Positions 56,018-64,000 of a DNA stretch of 64,000 nt are shown in pieces. The DNA is from Nematocida parisii ERTm1. Taxonomy: Eukaryota > Microsporidia. The stretch lies in contig NW_013524646.1 in assembly GCF_000250985.1 (NCBI RefSeq), forward strand, positions 1-64,000. Reading direction: 5' to 3'. Position numbers and translations under genes: made by a program. Each line of letters starts with the position of its first letter. Position 1 is the stretch's first letter. A model generated the notes under the pieces. It was not told the origin of the DNA. It saw only the letters and a program-made list of their open reading frames with translations, and did not search any database.

Positions 56018-58831
56018 ATGCCTTTTCCTAAGAAAACAGCTCATATAAGAAAGGGGCTTATTATTGGAATAGTTATACTATGTAGGATGTACTGTAGAGT
56101 AGGATTGGATGTTTATAAAGATTTACATAACAAAGAAATCAGAGATGGTCTGTGTATACGCACAAATGGGCCACTATTTCCGGCACGTACATTTGCTTCT
56201 GAGAAGTGCGATTTAATGCATTCAATGCGATTTTTGTCGCCGGGAGCAGATATAAATTATAGTGCAAGAGCTTCTATTGATTCTAGTGGAGATTTAACAT
56301 CATATTTTAGTAGATACTTTAATAAGGATAAAACATACAAAATAAAACATCTTAGTAAAAAGAAGAAATATAGAACAAAACCACTTAGTGAAGAAGAGAA
56401 AGACCAACTTTATATTAGCGACTATCACCAAACATTAATATACTTATTCCCTTCCTCATTTGGTGATCTATCCATATACACAAATAGAAATAACTCATTC
56501 ATGAGATTCATTCAAAGTAAACATGTGCTTGAGCACAGAATTAATATTTTAGCCTCTCTGTTTTTATTGGCAGAAGGAGTGGACGTGCCACTAAAAATAG
56601 AAGGCATTGGGGCAGAGCAAGTGTTAGTTCTAAAGAAGATTGGCACTAAAGAAAACATGTTTTCTCTAAGCATGATTGCTATGTGCAATATAAAGCAGCC
56701 TAGTGGTATAGTAAAACCTATTGAAGTTAAGCAAAGAGAAGCAGTTAGTGTTATAAACTTCTTTATAGAGAACAAAACGAATCCAGATATAAGAGAAGGA
56801 GGCAAATATGCAGAGCCAAGAACACATGAAGACTTTAAAACTGGTAAGTTTTTAAAGAATGCAAGGTGGCTAATACAGCACTATATATTTGAATACTTAG
56901 ACAGTGAGAGTAGTATAATTGAGTTAGCAAAGGCTGTGCACTCTATGCTTAAGGAAAGTATAAAACAAAAAGAAAAGGAAAAACTAAATGCGGAAATAGA
57001 ATATCTGAAAAGTATTATTGGCAAGTGCTTTGTGAAGTCTAATGGAGATATAACTAATGATAAAGGAATGCATGCATTAAATGTGGTGTATGGAAAGACA
57101 TTTTTAGACAATGCATTTCCATTTTCTGGCAGCATAAGTATACCGAGTTATAGGTCTATTTCATCGTATAATAGGAAAAAAAATGAAAATAGTTTTATTG
57201 AAACATACAGCAATTGTGTTGAGGCTGGATTACTAGGTTTATTCTGTTGCTTAGCATATGATGCAGAGACTAAAGAATACACGACTGAACACATGGGAGA
57301 AGTATCGTCAGACTTGAAGAAGTTCTTTACCATATATAATAAACCATTTGAAACAGCTGATTATACTATATATAATGAGTGGAATAGAGTGGTGGCTGAC
57401 CTGAAGAATGAAAATATTAAATATCTGAAAGAGAATAGGAATGAGCTTGTATCAGGTATAATAAACATGTTATATGTTATTACTGAAATAACGGGGAGGT
57501 ATTCTAAAGACAAAGAGACTATTAAAGAATTCTACACTCGCCTAGAAGGGCATGAATGCAAAGATAATAATTTTGATGAAAATCAAAGTAAGCTATTCAA
57601 TGATATAAAATCATATATAACAGAGTTATTTATATCACTTTCTAAGAAATGCAATTCAAAAAAGGATTCGAAGGAAGTGGAAAGAACAATAAAAATAGAT
57701 ACTTCAAATATGTCTATAAAGAAAAATATTATTGAACATCCTGATATATTTGGAAAAATAAGTATAACATACAGTGTTTCTGAGTTGGAAGGAGGGATAA
57801 TATTAGAACACTCAAATATGCATTTATCCATTAAAGCAGTCTATAATGAAAGCGGCTTGGATTTAATTAGCCTAAACCAGGCACACATAAATAATACATC
57901 ATTATGTGTTGAAGGAGAGAAAAACAATACTTTAACAGATTATCTGATTGCGCGTTGCATAGAACATCCTCGAGACAATAAAGTAGCCGAAGCAAACTTC
58001 AAAGAATTGCATCCAGAAAATATAAATATATCAGAAGAAAATAATTATTTATACCCAATAGAGAAGCTTTTCTTGTACAATAAATTTAAAAAAACGGGGC
58101 ATGCGGCGTTTATGGCACATTATATTAGAGAGTGCCTCGTCGATTATCCACTTGAAGAAACCAATCCATGGGCACGACTTATTTCTAATCTATTAGGAAG
58201 CCTTCCGTTAAATGACTATAATGTGATGAATCATATTCTTTGCAATCCATTCTTTAAAGAAGAGTTATATAATCATCGCTATAAAAAAATAACTATACTC
58301 AGTGATATAGATAATATTTATTATAAGTATATAATGACGCATGGCATTCATGTTCATTTAATATATTGTGACTCTCTTAAAAGAATCCTACAAATTTTAA
58401 AGACATACATAAGTATGGGTGGTGAAATAGGAAATTATTTATTATTTTTAGAGACAGTTCTTTACAAAAATAATCAAATAAAATTACTCTCTTTATTGAC
58501 ATGTGGTGGTGAAAATATAACTTATCTATCAGAAATTGCAGAATTTATAGATAATTTGGATAGAAATGATCCTAGATATACAAATACTTTAACATCTAAT
58601 GATATGTGGACTATTTGGTTTAGAATGGCTTTTAAGTCGGATATATTCATTTCGATCATAGAATCAATCTTTGATAAAATTAATACTGAAGAAGAAAACG
58701 TACATAGTGAGTTTATAAAAGAATTTGATTTTTCGGATTTAAGGGATAGTAAAAAAATAGCAAATTTTCTGAGATATCTTATAAAGAAGTCACCCGAAAC
58801 CCGAAAAAAGTTTTATTATGCTGTACCATGA
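56018..58831 (+). CDS. Large-family secreted-type protein F (937 aa)
   Basis: ATG at 56018 with the promoter module just upstream. The leader MPFPKKTAHIRKGLIIGIVI plus LCRMYCRVGLDV is basic then hydrophobic, a signal-like start longer than in E. Family marks are IRTNGPLFPARTF, ILASLFLLAEGVDVPLKI and FKTGKFLKNARWLIQHYIFEY. A lysine-rich insert (about 105-130, HLSKKKKYRTKPLSEEEKD) is absent from E. Shared with D and E: GLLGLFCCLAYDAETKEYTT, FFTIYNKPFE, EWNRVVADL and GIINMLYVITEITGRYS. It is the second copy of the tandem pair, and its function is unknown. Confidence 0.9.
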   Translation: MPFPKKTAHIRKGLIIGIVILCRMYCRVGLDVYKDLHNKEIRDGLCIRTNGPLFPARTFASEKCDLMHSMRFLSPGADINYSARASIDSSGDLTSYFSRYFNKDKTYKIKHLSKKKKYRTKPLSEEEKDQLYISDYHQTLIYLFPSSFGDLSIYTNRNNSFMRFIQSKHVLEHRINILASLFLLAEGVDVPLKIEGIGAEQVLVLKKIGTKENMFSLSMIAMCNIKQPSGIVKPIEVKQREAVSVINFFIENKTNPDIREGGKYAEPRTHEDFKTGKFLKNARWLIQHYIFEYLDSESSIIELAKAVHSMLKESIKQKEKEKLNAEIEYLKSIIGKCFVKSNGDITNDKGMHALNVVYGKTFLDNAFPFSGSISIPSYRSISSYNRKKNENSFIETYSNCVEAGLLGLFCCLAYDAETKEYTTEHMGEVSSDLKKFFTIYNKPFETADYTIYNEWNRVVADLKNENIKYLKENRNELVSGIINMLYVITEITGRYSKDKETIKEFYTRLEGHECKDNNFDENQSKLFNDIKSYITELFISLSKKCNSKKDSKEVERTIKIDTSNMSIKKNIIEHPDIFGKISITYSVSELEGGIILEHSNMHLSIKAVYNESGLDLISLNQAHINNTSLCVEGEKNNTLTDYLIARCIEHPRDNKVAEANFKELHPENINISEENNYLYPIEKLFLYNKFKKTGHAAFMAHYIRECLVDYPLEETNPWARLISNLLGSLPLNDYNVMNHILCNPFFKEELYNHRYKKITILSDIDNIYYKYIMTHGIHVHLIYCDSLKRILQILKTYISMGGEIGNYLLFLETVLYKNNQIKLLSLLTCGGENITYLSEIAEFIDNLDRNDPRYTNTLTSNDMWTIWFRMAFKSDIFISIIESIFDKINTEEENVHSEFIKEFDFSDLRDSKKIANFLRYLIKKSPETRKKFYYAVP

Positions 58832-58904
58832 ACCATTATTAATATACTCTAATGAAATTTAGTACTCTAAATAATACAACCAAGGAAACTAGAAATAATA
58901 TCAG

Positions 58905-59242
58905 TGTGGTGACACCACCACTCAGGTATGGGCACCGATGGCGATACGCCTATGCGCCAGCTCGCGCGATGATCTCGCTAAAACAAAAGGCCGGGATCGC
59001 AATTCCGTAGATCCCCTTTCGATTATTTAACTTAAGCGGTTCCCCCAATTTAGGAAAGACTTAGGGATGCATTGATGGCTTATTTCAGCGCTTTGTCTAG
59101 CACAATCGCGCCCTTAGGACTCTGAGCCCGCACGGAATTAGACCGCTTTCTAAATATAATAAAGAGCTCTCTCTTTTCATTCTCTTTTCTATCTTGGCTA
59201 CGTAGCAGGGTAGCGTTAGCGTTATTCCTCGTGAGTATGTTA
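58905..59242 (+). mobile_element. Solo LTR, family 2, copy 3 (338 bp, diverged)
   Basis: It starts TGTGGTGACACCACCACTCA and ends GTGAGTATGTTA. Shared internal words are AAAGGCCGGGATC, AATAAAGAGCTCTCT and CTATCTTGG. The middle is considerably changed, and no convincing target duplication remains (atcag/aatat). It is the oldest of the three copies, inserted into the downstream part of the second duplication unit. Confidence 0.75.
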
Positions 59243-60051
59243 AATATTTTCTTTAATTGAAACAGTTGTTTTCTTTATATTTTTAAGTGTAAATTCTTGT
59301 ATGGTATAAGTGAAATCTGGTATTTGTTAAGACTCAATAACTATTACATAGTTTATTAAAAGCTCTAGCTCGGCCAATTTTAGAGCAGCATCACAAATGA
59401 TCCCTATACAAATATTAGCAAGCCCATAAAACATTATTAATTAGTTAACTGCTTTATTGTCTTAACAGAGCTAATTTCATTCTAGAGATGACTATGCATT
59501 GGATAGATGGTTAACAGAATTTCGGGTTATTTCTGGTTAGTATACATAATATAAGCACGATTTATTATAGATAAAATAATATTAAGCTAAGTATTAATAT
59601 ATAGCCCCTTGGCAACACATTCTGATGAAAGGGACACGCACCAATTCAAATAACAAACCGGGAGAGTAGAAATAATATTAGAATTACTATTATGATTGAT
59701 TAATTAATGTCTTGTGCTTAAATATAAATAGCTCAGGTTATATCTTAACTACTTATTTCTTGTTTCTACCTCTCCCTGGTTTATTGTGATATGTATTGTA
59801 ATGCTCTTAATATAATTTAGTATAATTAGAATATTTTATTCGTGTGCTTTAATAAGCTATATTCTATATTTATTCTATAAGTGAATTTTGAATCATTCTA
59901 CTTCTACTTAATTATTTTGAATTATATATCGGATAAATCATCTTGTGTTCTTATATTCTCTATAAATTCCTCACCTTTCTCTTTTCTCATTATAATGTAT
60001 AAATTATATAAAATACCTTTGCTACATTTAATTATACTGTAGTAGTATTGT
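59243..60051. other. Spacer, end of the second duplication unit
   Basis: It contains a decayed MITE-like copy (about 59567-59616, ending CCCCTTGGCAAC), an exact TTCGGGTTAT at 59521-59530 and the blocks homologous to 55400-55760. No gene is seen. Confidence 0.6.
59567..59616 (-). mobile_element. Decayed MITE-like copy
   Basis: TATTAATATATAGCCCCTTGGCAAC matches one half of the 69-bp element in reverse (quoted part only); the other end is degraded. Confidence 0.55.
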
Positions 60052-60792
60052 TTATTGATCACTTAGCATACCTGTCCTGTAATTCTCATAGAAGTGCGTG
60101 TGTGTTAAATCCAACAAATCTTCTCTTGCTTCATCTAACATATTCATAAATGAAATATAATCAGAATGTTTTTCATTTGTAGTGTCTGCTACCCCATGAG
60201 GAAGGATTCTTTCTTTATACGTACTATCTACTAGACTCCTCTCCCCACTGAACAGTGCAAATACGTACGCATCTTCATCCTTCTCTACACCGAATGTATT
60301 TATGTTATTTATCTTTAATAGATCGGATATTTTTCTTTTTTGTACTTGTATTTCTTCGGCTGTATAATAATCACACTTAGGAATAATTACTAATGTGTTC
60401 ACTTTATTAGACAGCAGTCTAAGTAGTACAATGTCATAGTCCTTTATACCCTTACTGGCTGGTGATGCAAATAGAATCATTAAATGTATACGAGAATCTT
60501 CTAAAAAAGGATCCCTTTGAATTTTTGTTTCTTCTAGTAAAAAACTCTTATACCGGTCTCTTATGAATATTTCTATTTGCTTGATTTTTGTGTCTGTGCT
60601 TCTGTCAGTGCCATACCCGCGAGTGTCAAATATTCTTATCCCCTTCTCATTTATAAATATTTGATGTTCTGTAACGTCTCCTTCTGAGAGCAATTCAGCA
60701 CTTGCCATGGACTTTATAAGTGAACTCTTTCCCGTGTTAGATGCACCCACAAAAAGAATATTTATGTTCTTATTCCTCTTCCTGTACTTCAT
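60052..60792 (-). CDS. Septin
   Basis: 246 aa. The Walker A motif GASNTGKSS is at residues 16-24, the G3 motif DTRG at 56-59 and the G4 position PKCD at 138-141 (AKAD in most septins). The helix SRIHLMILFASPASKGIKDY plus DIVLLRLLSNKVN matches the septin R-x-H-x-x-L-F--P-GHGL-x-x-D block. It is shorter than typical septins (300-450 aa): the N-terminal extension, polybasic stretch and C-terminal coiled coil are reduced. Septins form GTP-binding filaments at membranes and division sites. Microsporidia keep a few septins; which orthologue this is cannot be told. Confidence 0.85.
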   Translation of the reverse strand: MKYRKRNKNINILFVGASNTGKSSLIKSMASAELLSEGDVTEHQIFINEKGIRIFDTRGYGTDRSTDTKIKQIEIFIRDRYKSFLLEETKIQRDPFLEDSRIHLMILFASPASKGIKDYDIVLLRLLSNKVNTLVIIPKCDYYTAEEIQVQKRKISDLLKINNINTFGVEKDEDAYVFALFSGERSLVDSTYKERILPHGVADTTNEKHSDYISFMNMLDEAREDLLDLTHTHFYENYRTGMLSDQ

Positions 60793-61179
60793 TTGTTTAT
60801 GCTTATATTGTTATACATAATTTATCCTGCATTATTTATTACATATCATATTATGTTTATTTTCCTATGTTACTGTGGTATTATACAAGTAATATACTTG
60901 TTGTTTTATATACATATACTATTATATTCTACTGTGTTTTACAGATACTTTAATAATAAAATTAAATAAAGCTATTTTGTATATATTCATAAGTTATACT
61001 CAAATAATATTTATACTGTATAAGTATAAAATGTACAAATTAAAAATAAAATAAAATAAAATAAAAATATTTATACTGTAATTATAAATTTAATAATATA
61101 ACTCGAAATAACCTTAAATACTGAATAATTTGAAGTATTACGTACTTATGCGTGTATGGTTACATCTACTAGTACTAAT
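60793..61179. other. AT-rich spacer
   Basis: Includes ATAAAATAAAATAAAATAAA near 61050 and ATAACTCGAAATAACC near 61100, a variant of the scattered 10-mer. No gene is seen. Confidence 0.5.
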
Positions 61180-64000
61180 TCAATTATACGGCCTAAAAAA
61201 TACATCAAAAATATCATAATGTATTCCTAATTTAGACAGCATGTAATTAATATTCTTTACAGTTATAGTTACTTTAGAAATATTTGATATATCAGACATG
61301 TCTATAGGTGGTAAATTATTCAGTTCATGAATATTCTTCTTAAGCAAAGGACTAAGCCGCTCATACATAGGATTGTTATCTATACTTACCAGATTATTTA
61401 TACGATTTTTAAAGTCGGGACATAAAACAGATGCGAACTGGCATCTACTTGAGCCGAGTTTTGTATAAATGCATATTCCATACCTAAACATGTCCAGTGA
61501 TACGTGCTTTTTTTGAAGCATACTTAGAAAACATGAAAGTACTTTTTTTGTTCTTTTGCCTTGTATATTATTTTCTATAGTATTATTACACTTTGTGGTA
61601 TTCTGTACTAAGTCCCAGTGATAATTTGTATAATCCTCTATGCCGTGCTGTATTCTTGTACGCCAGGATATATTTGCACTATAATTATTAATATTGCTTT
61701 GTACAATATTCATGCTATAACAGTCACAGTCTTCATAGGGTGAATTTATGTCTAATACGCTAAAATCACTGTAGTAGTACGCCTTATTCTTATAATTATC
61801 TATTATTCCTAATGGTTTATACCTTCTGTTTGCGTGTGTAGGTACTTCCAGCCAATTAGAAAATTCAATGGGGACTAAATCTTTATATTCAGTAAGGATA
61901 TTAATATGATACTTCTCTGATTTTAAAACATAAGGACCTAAATACGTTGCAGATATCATTAACTTGGGTAGAAATAAAGGTATTCTTGGGAATAGACCGA
62001 TTTTACTCTCTTCCTTGCACAGTTGATTAATCTCCTTTTTCTGCAGGGAATGTATTGTATAATTATTTAATACATCTGCACCGAGTGGATTGAGCTGGGC
62101 AAATATAAATTCTGTGGTTTGGAGGTTTTCTTTTATATAATAGAAAACAACAGTAAAGCCAGAATTGGCCATTTCTTCAATGGTCTTCTCCATATCGTTA
62201 TCTTTCTTGGTTTTTTTGCATTTTTTATCGCTTGTAGTATCGGGCATAATCATTGACCATTTGTTTTCGCTTTTGCTGTATTTAAATGGATATACATTAT
62301 TACTGAATGAAGATTTCTTGCTCTGGCGTATATTAAAGGTCTTCTTTATATGTTCTACTATATCTGAAATAGTGTGTATATAGTGATACTTATACACATT
62401 GCGCGTATTTTTAAACACAAAAAACGGAAGATGTATAATGTATACACGGTGTGTATGATTGTCTATGAATTGGACATGGTAATGATGAGAGTGAGATAAT
62501 TCTACACTGTCGTAGAATATATTCTCATAATTTGCTGTCCTGCTTGTTATTTTGTCTAATAGTCTTTTATCATGGGATGCAAGCACAGAATACTCGAGTA
62601 AAAGAGTGCACACACTAAAATTCGCGTCTATAATAGAATCCTTTCCCTTTAGAACAAGTATATTATTTGCGGGAATTCCTGTATACTCTTTCATATATAA
62701 GTAGTTAAGCTTGTACATCGACCTGGCTCTAGATTTATACTGTACGTGCGGTCTGATTTCTTTTATTTTTTCATTAATGTATGTTTTATACGTATTCTTA
62801 GAATGTCTATAAAAAACAGTGAATATCTTATAAACAAGGTTATACATGTCAATGTCACTGTACGTATGCAAAGAATAATTACGATTGGCTATCTGTATTT
62901 TTCTGCTTGCTTCTATTTTTATAATAGTCGAATTATGGATCTTTCCATATAAATACTGTATAATACAAAACAATCTGTGCTGCGGCTCAATGTTCCCCAA
63001 TAGTAAGATCTGGGACTGAGTATCTTCTATCAAAGAGTACGGTATATAGAACAAATCTTCATATATTTCTGGTATGCTTAGAATCAATTGTATCTGCCTT
63101 TTTATGCGTGAAATATCTGGTACGCCAATACTGTCTAGGTTTAGCTTATTTTGCTCTATGATTATTACAAGCATACTCTCTGCATGCCACCATAGATTTA
63201 TGCCCTTTCTAATGTATATGTCACCAAGAGGTATTTTCATAATATTATTTCTAGAAAAGGCTCTATTATAATAAGAAGCAGAATTAATCTCCGTGCAATA
63301 ACAAGTAGGTATCTCATTTAACATGTACTTGTATAAATCCTTTATAAACCGATTGTAATAGAACATATTATAGTTCTTAAATATCTGTTTGGTTATTTCG
63401 GGATTCTCCACCAGATATTTAATAAGAAAAATTGCCCTGCGTGCATCTCTTTTCTTGGCTGTGTATATGCTTATCCAAATGTTCCTAATTTTCTTGAATT
63501 CACGAATCATGCCGATGCCAAACGAAAAATAAATCTCATCACGCCTACTCTTGTTCTTCGCATAGGAACACAATATTGCTTGGGTGGGCTTAAACCGATA
63601 AATGTCTTTCATCGAGAGAACTTTATACCTGTTAAATGTGTTTATAGAGTCAAAATACTCCATTGAGTCTTTAAATACATACTTTCTTGATATTTGACTG
63701 AATGACTCACTGGATGCATAACTGCTCTCAGAGGTATCACTCAGCTGTTCATTTTCTGAAGAGCTCTCAGATAATTTATCTACTGCCACAAAAGGACTGC
63801 TTTTTCTTCTACTTTTCTTTTTAGAAGTTTTTTCAAGTACCTTCTTCTTTTTATTTTTAATTGTACTCTCTGAGTCTATTAGTGGAGTGGTTTTTCTCTT
63901 TGAATTCCTAATTTTTTTTATAGTATTTTTCGCATAGCTAATAGCACTCTTTCTATCTTCTGATTCAGATACTTTCTCTTCACATGTGGATTTATTGAAA
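61180..64000 (-). CDS. Large unknown protein, 5' end outside the window
   Basis: The frame is open from the stop at 61180 to the window edge, about 940 codons. No ATG occurs in the first 70 codons inside the window, so the start lies beyond 64000. The N-terminal part seen is lysine/serine-rich with nuclear-localisation-like runs (KNKKKKVLEK, SKKKSRRKSS), then an acidic Ser-rich stretch (ELSESSSENEQLSDTSESS-like). From about 110 residues in, it becomes a large ordered domain rich in Y, I, N and K with a His-rich spot (ELSHSHHYHVQF). A nuclear protein with a disordered N-terminus is suggested. I do not recognise the family. Its length and composition resemble a conserved gene, not the secreted family. 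Confidence 0.8.
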   Translation of the reverse strand, partial: FNKSTCEEKVSESEDRKSAISYAKNTIKKIRNSKRKTTPLIDSESTIKNKKKKVLEKTSKKKSRRKSSPFVAVDKLSESSSENEQLSDTSESSYASSESFSQISRKYVFKDSMEYFDSINTFNRYKVLSMKDIYRFKPTQAILCSYAKNKSRRDEIYFSFGIGMIREFKKIRNIWISIYTAKKRDARRAIFLIKYLVENPEITKQIFKNYNMFYYNRFIKDLYKYMLNEIPTCYCTEINSASYYNRAFSRNNIMKIPLGDIYIRKGINLWWHAESMLVIIIEQNKLNLDSIGVPDISRIKRQIQLILSIPEIYEDLFYIPYSLIEDTQSQILLLGNIEPQHRLFCIIQYLYGKIHNSTIIKIEASRKIQIANRNYSLHTYSDIDMYNLVYKIFTVFYRHSKNTYKTYINEKIKEIRPHVQYKSRARSMYKLNYLYMKEYTGIPANNILVLKGKDSIIDANFSVCTLLLEYSVLASHDKRLLDKITSRTANYENIFYDSVELSHSHHYHVQFIDNHTHRVYIIHLPFFVFKNTRNVYKYHYIHTISDIVEHIKKTFNIRQSKKSSFSNNVYPFKYSKSENKWSMIMPDTTSDKKCKKTKKDNDMEKTIEEMANSGFTVVFYYIKENLQTTEFIFAQLNPLGADVLNNYTIHSLQKKEINQLCKEESKIGLFPRIPLFLPKLMISATYLGPYVLKSEKYHINILTEYKDLVPIEFSNWLEVPTHANRRYKPLGIIDNYKNKAYYYSDFSVLDINSPYEDCDCYSMNIVQSNINNYSANISWRTRIQHGIEDYTNYHWDLVQNTTKCNNTIENNIQGKRTKKVLSCFLSMLQKKHVSLDMFRYGICIYTKLGSSRCQFASVLCPDFKNRINNLVSIDNNPMYERLSPLLKKNIHELNNLPPIDMSDISNISKVTITVKNINYMLSKLGIHYDIFDVFFRPYN

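Overview
The window looks like a chromosome segment of a microsporidian, most likely a Nematocida-type species. Supporting signs are compact intron-free eukaryotic genes with reduced proteins (ribosomal uL30 and eL8, a histone H2A, Rpn9, a Mak21/Noc1-like protein, a septin, MND1, a Trm6-like protein, a single ubiquitin), very high A+T, CCC motifs directly before start codons, and a large paralogous family of about 900-990-residue secreted-type proteins. Large families of host-exposed secreted proteins are known from Nematocida. The species assignment is inference.

Layout. 0-28 kb is accessory: a 5S rRNA gene (minus strand, 205-318), three family genes and one broken member (1-16.3 kb), an amino-acid transporter, several one-pass acidic membrane proteins, a further family gene (23.8-26.6 kb) and a 224-N assembly gap inside a repeat-type gene. 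29.8-47.1 kb is a core-gene block: MND1, uL30, Trm6-like, ubiquitin, tRNA-Lys(UUU), two repeat-invaded unknowns, eL8, Rpn9-like, H2A, a forkhead-like protein and a Mak21/Noc1-like protein. Its spacers, and in places its genes, are loaded with short palindromic words related to TTATTACAC/GTGTAATAA. 47.6-51.0 kb holds a tandem-repeat tail-anchored protein and S-adenosylmethionine synthetase. 52.3-60.0 kb is a tandem duplication of two more family genes, and 60.0-64.0 kb has a septin and a large unknown gene that runs off the window.

Mobile DNA is abundant. There is a complete Ty3/gypsy-type element (37411-40971) with LTRs of only 49 bp, 5-bp target duplications, a candidate primer-binding site and a polypurine tract, plus an older solo copy of the same LTR at 4052. 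Three solo LTRs of a second family are about 330-340 bp each. A 69-bp inverted-repeat MITE-like element is present in three good and three decayed copies. A poly(A)-ended retroposon is flanked by a 10-bp duplication, and a truncated relative lies at 47.4 kb. The 5' end of one further possible mobile or gene-family element occurs twice. A 10-mer, ATAACCCGAA, is scattered mostly between genes.

The family genes share a loosely conserved N-P-x-G-P-L/I-like segment, a leucine-rich ILA-LFLLAEG block near residue 200 and a TG-F--TP-FLIQ-YI-EY block near residue 300. Such features fit rapidly evolving host-interface proteins, but no biochemical function can be read from the sequence.
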